Assembly (NCBI RefSeq): GCF_022808175.1
Contig: NZ_JALGBX010000001.1
Span: 124,001-188,000 of the forward strand
Reading direction: 5' to 3'
Length of the DNA stretch: 64,000 nucleotides
Source of the DNA: Streptomyces sp. AP-93
Lineage (GTDB): Bacteria > Actinomycetota > Actinomycetes > Streptomycetales > Streptomycetaceae
Position numbers and translations under genes: made by a program. Numbering within the stretch: the first letter of the stretch is position 1; each line of letters begins with the position of its first letter. Shown piece by piece: positions 58,744 to 64,000 of this stretch. The notes beneath the pieces were generated by a model that worked only from the letters and a program-made list of their open reading frames with translations, was not told the origin of the DNA and made no database searches.

Positions 58744-59333
58744 TGCGGATCGAGGGGCCCATCGAGGCGTACGAAGACCTGCCCGCCGGGCTCGCCGAAC
58801 AGGTGGCGGCCCTGGAGGCGCAGGCGTGGCCCGGGTCGTCCTCCGGGCACGACCCGGCGCTCCGCCCGCGCGCGGTACTGCTCCTGGACGCCGGCGGACG
58901 GGTCGCCGCCTGCCTGGCGCTCCTCCACAAGCCGGTCCGGCTCGCGGACGGGCGTACGTACCGAGCGGCCGGGCTGAGCGGCGTGGTCACTCGGGCCGAC
59001 CTGCGGGGGCGCGGGTACGGGAGCCGGCTGGTGGCGGCGGCCCGCGCCGGGCTCGCCGCCGATCCGGCGGTGGACCTGGCGCTGTTCAGCTGCGACCGGG
59101 AGCTGGTCCCGTTCTACGAGGCGGCCGGCTTCGAGGTGCTGCCCGGCACGGTCCTGGTCGGCGGCACCCCGGCGGAGCCTCTCGCCACGGACGCCCCGGG
59201 CCTCGACAAGACGGTGCTCGCGGCGTTCCCGGCCGGCTCCGCGGACGGCGAAGGCCGCGCGGACCAGGTCCGCGCGGCCTTCACCGGCATTCGAGTCCCC
59301 CTCTACCCGGGGACGATCGACAGATTGTGGTGA
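58743..59333 (+). CDS. GNAT-family N-acetyltransferase
   Basis: 196 residues from GTG 58743, overlapping the PhzF stop (VRIEGPIEAYEDLPAGLAEQ). The acetyl-CoA site is VVTRADLRGRGYGSRLVAAA (the Q/RxxGxG/A loop is RGRGYG), followed by VDLALFSCDRELVPFYEAAG and FEVLPGTVLVG. It acetylates an unknown amine. Coupling to the PhzF-like isomerase suggests both act on the same small molecule. It converges with efeU one base away from its stop. Confidence 0.85.
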   Translation: MRIEGPIEAYEDLPAGLAEQVAALEAQAWPGSSSGHDPALRPRAVLLLDAGGRVAACLALLHKPVRLADGRTYRAAGLSGVVTRADLRGRGYGSRLVAAARAGLAADPAVDLALFSCDRELVPFYEAAGFEVLPGTVLVGGTPAEPLATDAPGLDKTVLAAFPAGSADGEGRADQVRAAFTGIRVPLYPGTIDRLW

Positions 59334-59334
59334 G

Positions 59335-60204
59335 TCAGGAGCCGCTCGGCTCCGACGCCGACGCCGGCGCCGCGGACTCCGGCTTCGGTTCCGGCTTGCT
59401 GCGCTTGGCCTGCGACGGCGCCAGGAACAGGGCGAGCACCGGGACCAGGTACAGGGTCCACACGACGACCTGGAGCACGGTCGGGTCCGGCTGGAAGTTG
59501 AAGGTGCCCTTCAGCAGGGTCCCGTACCAGCTGTCCGGCGGGATCGTCGAGCTGATGTCGAAGGCCTTGTTGGTCAGACCCGGCAGGAAGTCGGCTTCCT
59601 GGAGGTCGTGGACCCCGTACGCGAGGACGCCCGCGGCGACCACGACCAGCATGCCGCCGGTCCACGTGAAGAACTTCGACAGGTTGATCTTCAGCGCGCC
59701 CCGGTAGAACAGCCAGCCCAGGGCGATCGAGGACCCGATGCCGAGCAGCACGCCGATCAGCGGGCCCGCGCCGTCTCCGGCCGCGTGCACCGAGCGCCAC
59801 ACGAACAGCGAGGTCTCCAGGCCCTCCCGGCCGACGGCCAGGAACGCCGTCGCCACCAGGGCGCCGGTGCCCATCGCGAGCGCCGCGTCGAGCTTGCCCT
59901 GGAGCTCGGCCTTCAGGTGCCGCGCGGTGCGCTTCATCCAGAAGACCATCCACGTCACCAGGCCGACCGCGACGATCGACAGGGTGCCGCCGATGGCCTC
60001 CTGCGCCGTGAAGGTCAACTCCTGCGTGCCGAATTCGAGGCCCGCGCCGAAGGCCAGGGACAGGGCGGCGGCCAGGCCGACACCCAGCCACAGCGGCCCC
60101 AGCTTGTCCTTGTTCCCGGTCTTCACCAGGTAGGCGATGAGGATGCAGACGACGAGGCTGGCTTCCAGCCCCTCGCGCAGTCCGATCAGATAGTTGCTGA
60201 ACAC
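59335..60204 (-). CDS. efeU: FTR1-family iron permease EfeU
   Basis: A 289-residue seven-helix permease from GTG 60204 (VFSNYLIGLREGLEASLVVC), preceded by GGGAGAAC. Both iron-binding REGLE motifs are intact: REGLEASLV in helix 1 and REGLETSLFVW in helix 4. The C-terminal tail is Pro/Glu/Ser-rich. It moves iron across the membrane after oxidation by the partner proteins. Third gene of the efeO-efeB-efeU operon; the order differs from enteric efeUOB. Expected to be iron-repressed via the box upstream of efeO. Confidence 0.93.
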   Translation of the reverse strand: MFSNYLIGLREGLEASLVVCILIAYLVKTGNKDKLGPLWLGVGLAAALSLAFGAGLEFGTQELTFTAQEAIGGTLSIVAVGLVTWMVFWMKRTARHLKAELQGKLDAALAMGTGALVATAFLAVGREGLETSLFVWRSVHAAGDGAGPLIGVLLGIGSSIALGWLFYRGALKINLSKFFTWTGGMLVVVAAGVLAYGVHDLQEADFLPGLTNKAFDISSTIPPDSWYGTLLKGTFNFQPDPTVLQVVVWTLYLVPVLALFLAPSQAKRSKPEPKPESAAPASASEPSGS

Positions 60205-60221
60205 TTCGGTTCTCCCCGTCC

Positions 60222-61538
60222 CTACGCGAACAGCGTCCGGCCCCACCAGTCGTCCTTGTCGCGGACGCCCGGCGGGACGGCGAAGACGGCCGAACCCACG
60301 TGCTGGATGTATTCGTTGAGGACGTCGGCCTTGGCCAGGCTGCGCTGGACCGGGACGAAGCCGGTGCGGACGTCGCGTTGGTAGGCGAGGAAGAACAGGC
60401 CCGCGTCGAGGCGGCCCAGTCCGTCGGTGCCGTCGGTGAAGGAGTAGCCGCGGCGCAGCATCATCGCGCCGTTGTTGGTGTCGGGGTGCGCGAGGCGGAC
60501 GTGCGCCTCGGGCTTCATCGCCTTCAGGAACGGCTCGTCGCGTTCCTTGGACTTGCCGACGGGGGCGCCCTCGCCCTTGTCGCGGCCGAAGATGTCCTCC
60601 TGCTCGCCCAGGGAGGTGCGGTCCCAGATCTCGATGTTCATCCGGATCCGGCGCGCCACGAGGTAGGAGCCGCCGGTCAGCCAGTCGCTGCCGTCGCCGG
60701 CGCCGACCCACACGTGCTTGTCCAGGGCGGCCTTGTCGGTGCCCGAGATGTTCCGGGTGCCGTCCTTGAAGCCCATCATGTTGCGCGGGGTCTGCTCCTC
60801 GGGGGTGGTCGAGGAGGTCTTGCCGAAGCCCAGCTGCGACCAGCGCACCACCGTCTTGCCGAAGCCGATGCGGGCGAGCTGGCGGATGGCGTGCACGGCG
60901 ACCTGGGGGTCGTCGGCGCAGGCCTGGACGCACAGGTCGCCGCCGGAGCGGGCCGAGTCGAGGTTGTCGCCGGGGAACAGCTCCAGGTCGATCAGGGCGC
61001 CCGGGCGCTTGCCTTCCAGGCCGAAGCGGCCGTTGGCGAAGAGTCCGGGGCCGAAACCGATGGTGAGGGTGAGGCGGGAGGGCTTGAGGCCCAGTGCCTC
61101 GCCCGTGTCGTCCGGCGGGGCCTGGGGCAGGCCGCCGAAGCCGCCCTCGCCGACGGGCTGACCGGCCGTCATCAGGCGGGCCGCCTCGGTCCAGTCCTTG
61201 AGGAGCTGGACCAGCTCGCCGCGGTCCTTCGTCTTCACGTCGAAGGCCGCGAAGTGCAGGCGGTCCTGGACGGCACTGGCGATACCGGCCTGGTGCTCAC
61301 CGTGGAACGGCACGGCCGCCCCCGCCGCGGCCGCCGAGACCATGTCGGGGCCCGAGTTCAGAGCGATAGCCGTACCGCCGGCCGCCGCCGCGCCGAGCGC
61401 GAGGCCCGCGCCGCCCCAGCCCAGGACGGCCCGGCGCGAGGGCGCACCCGAAGCCGAGCCCGCCTGCTCCGGCGCGCCTTCGGGCGCGCCGTGCGCGTCG
61501 TCCTGTGCGGACTCCTGCCCGGACACCGACTCGCTCAT
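60222..61538 (-). CDS. efeB: Dyp-type peroxidase/deferrochelatase EfeB
   Basis: A 438-residue heme peroxidase. A Tat signal lies near residue 35 (SRRAVLGWGGAGLALGAAAA), so it is exported folded with heme. The Dyp signature GFKDGTRNISG holds the distal Asp; the proximal heme His region is HVRLAHPDTNNG, and RRGYSFTDG follows. In Efe systems it oxidises ferrous iron or removes iron from heme outside the membrane and passes it to EfeO/EfeU. It follows efeO by 34 bp and precedes efeU by 17 bp. Confidence 0.93.
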   Translation of the reverse strand: MSESVSGQESAQDDAHGAPEGAPEQAGSASGAPSRRAVLGWGGAGLALGAAAAGGTAIALNSGPDMVSAAAAGAAVPFHGEHQAGIASAVQDRLHFAAFDVKTKDRGELVQLLKDWTEAARLMTAGQPVGEGGFGGLPQAPPDDTGEALGLKPSRLTLTIGFGPGLFANGRFGLEGKRPGALIDLELFPGDNLDSARSGGDLCVQACADDPQVAVHAIRQLARIGFGKTVVRWSQLGFGKTSSTTPEEQTPRNMMGFKDGTRNISGTDKAALDKHVWVGAGDGSDWLTGGSYLVARRIRMNIEIWDRTSLGEQEDIFGRDKGEGAPVGKSKERDEPFLKAMKPEAHVRLAHPDTNNGAMMLRRGYSFTDGTDGLGRLDAGLFFLAYQRDVRTGFVPVQRSLAKADVLNEYIQHVGSAVFAVPPGVRDKDDWWGRTLFA

Positions 61539-61572
61539 GTGAGGATCTCCCGCCTGCTCTGCTGTTCCGGAG

Positions 61573-62712
61573 TTACTTCGCGACCGCGGCGGCCAGCATG
61601 GAGAGCGGCTCGCCCAGCGCGCTCACGCCGTCGGAGAGCTCCTTGCGCTCGGCCTCGCCGACCTTGTCGTACGACGTGAACTCGTAGGAGGTCTTGTCGG
61701 CGCGGTACTTGTCCAGCAGGGTGTTCATCGCGGCGAACTGCTTGTCCAGCTCGGCGGTGAGCGCGGGGTCGGTCTTCGAGGTGACCGGCTTGAGCAGCTC
61801 GTACGCCTTCTGCGCGCCCTCGACGTTGGCCTTGAAGTCGACCAGGTCGGTGTGGCTGTAGCGCTCTTCCTCGCCCGTCACCTTGCCGGTGGCGACCTCG
61901 TCGAGGAGCTCCTTGGCGCCGTTCGCCATCGAGGTGGGGGTGATCTCCGCCTGGCCGACCTTCTTCTGCCACACGGCCAGGTCGGCCATCAGGGTGTCGG
62001 CGAGCTTCTTGTCCGCGTCGTCGATCTTGTTCTCGGCGAAGAGGGACTTCTCCAGCTTGTGCCAGCCGGTCCACTCCTGGCCCGGCTCCAGGCCGTCCTC
62101 GCGGACGTCGACCTTCGGGTCGATGTCACCGAAGGACTCGGCGACCGGCTCCGTGCGCTCCCAGCCGATCCGCGAGGGGGCGTACGCCTTCTTCGCGGCC
62201 TCGACGTCGCCGGCCTTGACCGCGTCCGCGAAGGCCTGCGCCTTGGGAATGGTCCCGTCGGCCTGCTCCTGCACGTACTTGCGGTACGCGGCGACCGCGG
62301 CGTCCGCCTCGGGGCTGCGCTTCAGGGCGGTGCCCGTGCCGGTGGCCTTGACCTGCTGGCGGATGCCGTCGCCCTTCATGCCGGGCTTGCAGGCGATCTC
62401 GTAGTCGCCCGCCTTGAGCTCGGCGGTGATGGTGGCCTTGGTGCCCGGGCCGATGTTCTCGCGCTCGGTGACGATGCGGTCGTCGGGGAACAGGACGTAG
62501 AGCTCGGTGACCTTGGAGCCCTTGTTCTCGACCTCGATGGTGACCTTGCCCGCCGGGAACTCCTTCGCGGAGACCTCGCAGGCCGAGTCGGAGGCCGCCA
62601 CCTTGATGGTGCCGTCGCCGGACGCGTCGCTCTTCTCGGAGCAGCCGGTGACCGCGGTGAGGGCGGCCACGACGGCTGCCGCGGTGACGACGGTGAGGCG
62701 GGCGGGGCGCAT
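61573..62712 (-). CDS. efeO: Iron-binding lipoprotein EfeO (cupredoxin plus M75 domain)
   Basis: A 379-residue lipoprotein. The signal peptide ends at the lipobox AVTGCSEKSD. An N-terminal cupredoxin domain (about 33-115: IKVAASDSACEVSAKEFPAG, YELACKPGMKGDG-like region reading YEIACKPGMKGDG) is followed by the helical imelysin/M75 domain with IGWERTEPVAESFGDIDPKV and WTGWHKLEKSLF, which carries the GxHxxE-type iron motif as GWHKLEKS. It captures iron at the cell surface for EfeU. First gene of the operon; a DtxR-type box lies 77 bp upstream. Confidence 0.93.
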   Translation of the reverse strand: MRPARLTVVTAAAVVAALTAVTGCSEKSDASGDGTIKVAASDSACEVSAKEFPAGKVTIEVENKGSKVTELYVLFPDDRIVTERENIGPGTKATITAELKAGDYEIACKPGMKGDGIRQQVKATGTGTALKRSPEADAAVAAYRKYVQEQADGTIPKAQAFADAVKAGDVEAAKKAYAPSRIGWERTEPVAESFGDIDPKVDVREDGLEPGQEWTGWHKLEKSLFAENKIDDADKKLADTLMADLAVWQKKVGQAEITPTSMANGAKELLDEVATGKVTGEEERYSHTDLVDFKANVEGAQKAYELLKPVTSKTDPALTAELDKQFAAMNTLLDKYRADKTSYEFTSYDKVGEAERKELSDGVSALGEPLSMLAAAVAK

Positions 62713-62788
62713 AGGGGGCTCCTGGCAGTCTGGCGTTCGGCAGACGGCCGCCCCGATCGGGTGAGGCGGCCGGTGAGGCGGACCTAAC

Positions 62789-62807
62789 TTAGCCGAGGCT
62801 TACCTCA
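62789..62807 (-). promoter_or_regulatory. Iron-box-like site upstream of efeO
   Basis: On the minus strand TGAGGTAAGCCTCGGCTAA matches 13 of 19 positions of the DmdR1/IdeR consensus (TTAGGTTAGGCTAACCTAA), with the outer half-sites best kept. The location before efeO fits an iron-dependent repressor site. Confidence 0.5.
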
Positions 62808-62898
62808 CCCATACCCGCACGTCCAGTGATTCGGCCCACACATGCGGGGGCCGGACACGGGGCTGTTACGGACGCCCCACGCCGCCCCCATGACCGGG

Positions 62899-63822
62899 TC
62901 AAGCCGAGGTCAAACCCCCGTGGCCGTTCCGTACGGCGGAACGGCCGGCTCCCGGTGTCCGCGGCTCGCCGTCCCGTACGGGGACCACCAGGGGCGCCCC
63001 GGTCCGCGGGTGCGGGAGGACTTCCACCGACTGGCGGTAGACCCGGCTCAGCAGCCCGTCCTCGAACACCTCCGCGGGCGGGCCGTCCACCGCGATCCGG
63101 CCCTCGTGCAGCACGGCGACCCGGTCCGCGTACGCCGCCGCCAGGCCCAGGTCGTGCAGGACCACCACGACCCCGTCCCCGGCCGCCGCCCGCTCCCGGC
63201 AGATCCGCAGCACCAGCTCCTGGTGGCGCAGGTCCAGGGCCGCCGTCGGCTCGTCGAGCAGCAGCAGCGGGGCCCGCTGCGCCAGTACGCGGGCCAGCGC
63301 GACCCGGGCCCGCTCCCCGCCGGAGAGCGCCGAGAACGGGCGGGCCGCGAAGCCCGTCACCTCGGTGGCGGCCATGGCGGAGGCCACCGCCTCCTCGTCG
63401 GAGTCGGCCAGTTCGGTGGCCGCCCAGGGGGCGCGGCCCATCCGTACGACGTCCTCCACAGGGAAAGGGAAGGCCAGTGCCGCCGATTGGGGGAGCACCG
63501 CCCGGCGCAGGGCCAGCTCGGGGGCCGGCCAGTCGCCCACCGGGCGCCCGTCGATCCGCACTTCGCCGGCGGCGGCCGGCAGGTCCGCGGAGAGGGCCGC
63601 CAGGAGGGTGGACTTGCCCGCGCCGTTCGGCCCGACCAGGGCCAGCACCTCACCGGCCCGCACGGTCAGCCCGATCCCGGCGAGCACCTCGCGCCCACCG
63701 AGCCGTACGCGCAGGTCCGTGACCTCGGCGAGCGGCGCACCGGGGGCCGGCCGGGCCGGAACGGCGCGCTTGTTCCCGCGAAGGCGGAGTGCGGCGAGAC
63801 CGGAACGCAGCCGGACGCTCAT
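62899..63822 (-). CDS. hmuV: Heme ABC transporter ATP-binding protein
   Basis: A 307-residue ATPase of the HmuV group. Walker A is GPNGAGKST, the signature LSGGERARVALARVLAQ, Walker B LLLLDEPTAALD and the switch His in VVVLHDLGLA. Heme-type features include VLPQSAALAFPFPVEDVVRM. The N-terminal 30 residues are basic and variable, and the C terminus is an extended tail (RTGAPLVVPVRDGEPRTPGA). Its ATG overlaps the permease stop as ATGA, making an hmuUV operon. Siderophore transport ATPases are similar, but the QSA..FPF..EDVV pattern favours heme. Confidence 0.88.
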   Translation of the reverse strand: MSVRLRSGLAALRLRGNKRAVPARPAPGAPLAEVTDLRVRLGGREVLAGIGLTVRAGEVLALVGPNGAGKSTLLAALSADLPAAAGEVRIDGRPVGDWPAPELALRRAVLPQSAALAFPFPVEDVVRMGRAPWAATELADSDEEAVASAMAATEVTGFAARPFSALSGGERARVALARVLAQRAPLLLLDEPTAALDLRHQELVLRICRERAAAGDGVVVVLHDLGLAAAYADRVAVLHEGRIAVDGPPAEVFEDGLLSRVYRQSVEVLPHPRTGAPLVVPVRDGEPRTPGAGRSAVRNGHGGLTSA

Positions 63823-64000
63823 GCCCAGCCTCCTTGCTTGCGACGGGTGCGGCGCAGCAGCCAGAAGAAGAACGGGCTGCCGAGCAGGGCGGTCAGGACA
63901 CCGAGCGGCAGCTCGGCGGGCTGGGCGAGGGTCCGCGCGGCCAGGTCTCCGGCGACCAGCACCACGGCTCCGGCGAGCGCGCTGCCCGGCACCAGGAACC
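63819..64000 (-). CDS. hmuU: Heme/iron ABC transporter permease, C-terminal end (runs off the window)
   Basis: The minus strand reads FLVPGSALAGAVVLVAGDLA, then ARTLAQPAELPLGVLTALLG, then SPFFFWLLRRTRRKQGGWA and stop. The LPLGVLTALLGSPFFFWLLRR end is diagnostic of FecCD-family permeases. Only about 60 residues are visible; the rest lies beyond 64000. It overlaps hmuV by four bases. The gene symbol follows from the ATPase partner and is tentative. Confidence 0.8.
   Translation of the reverse strand, partial: FLVPGSALAGAVVLVAGDLAARTLAQPAELPLGVLTALLGSPFFFWLLRRTRRKQGGWA

Overview
The window looks like a stretch of a Streptomyces (or close Streptomycetaceae) chromosome. GC is very high with strong third-position bias, GTG/TTG starts are common, and operons are tightly overlapped. 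Families typical of the genus are present: eukaryotic-type Ser/Thr kinases, a class A RNase P RNA, a CTP-synthase-like amidotransferase, Rsm22, and MAB_1171c/ParH-type modules. No tRNA or 5S/16S/23S rRNA gene was recognised.

Left part (1-16 kb): mostly regulatory and housekeeping genes. It holds a divergent AraC/quinone-oxidoreductase pair, an F420-type luciferase-like oxidoreductase, a membrane-anchored cell-wall amidase, a small methyltransferase, two Ser/Thr kinases (one soluble, one membrane-spanning with an extracellular domain), a LysR/glutamine-amidotransferase pair and a NarL-type two-component system.

Catabolic block (16.6-27.6 kb): a two-domain acyl-CoA dehydrogenase, an SCP-x-like thiolase, a MaoC hydratase, a zinc alcohol dehydrogenase and a 17beta-HSD4-like SDR. 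Together they could run a full beta-oxidation cycle on a bulky acyl-CoA such as a sterol side chain. Both transcription units carry sites matching the KstR consensus TnnAACnnGTTnnA. An amidohydrolase, a P450 and a receiver-like orphan lie between them.

Middle (28-40 kb): a complete IscB RNA-guided nuclease gene (28969-30519) with a candidate omega-RNA/HEARO RNA upstream and no tnpA nearby. Next come an iron-siderophore binding lipoprotein, Nif3, a C4-zinc-ribbon protein and an RNase H/phosphatase fusion in a coupled operon, then rnpB and a MerR operon with a 19-bp-spacer promoter.

Accessory hotspot (38-49 kb): an XRE / ImmA-IrrE-like metallopeptidase / multispan membrane / PAP2 operon; two IS630-family loci whose transposases are broken in different ways, each enclosing a non-transposase gene between matching 28-bp ends; one leader-repeat-spacer remnant of a type I-E-like CRISPR array abutting an IS end; an AbiEii-type toxin pair; a DUF4265-like gene remnant; and a decayed terD.

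Right part (49-64 kb): an RNB ribonuclease, YaaA, a primase-polymerase domain protein, a TetR/DDAH divergent pair, Rsm22, a Bcr/CflA exporter, an SDR, PhzF and GNAT proteins. It ends with an iron block, efeO-efeB-efeU followed by hmuV and the 3' end of hmuU. Iron-box-like dyads precede both the siderophore lipoprotein and efeO.
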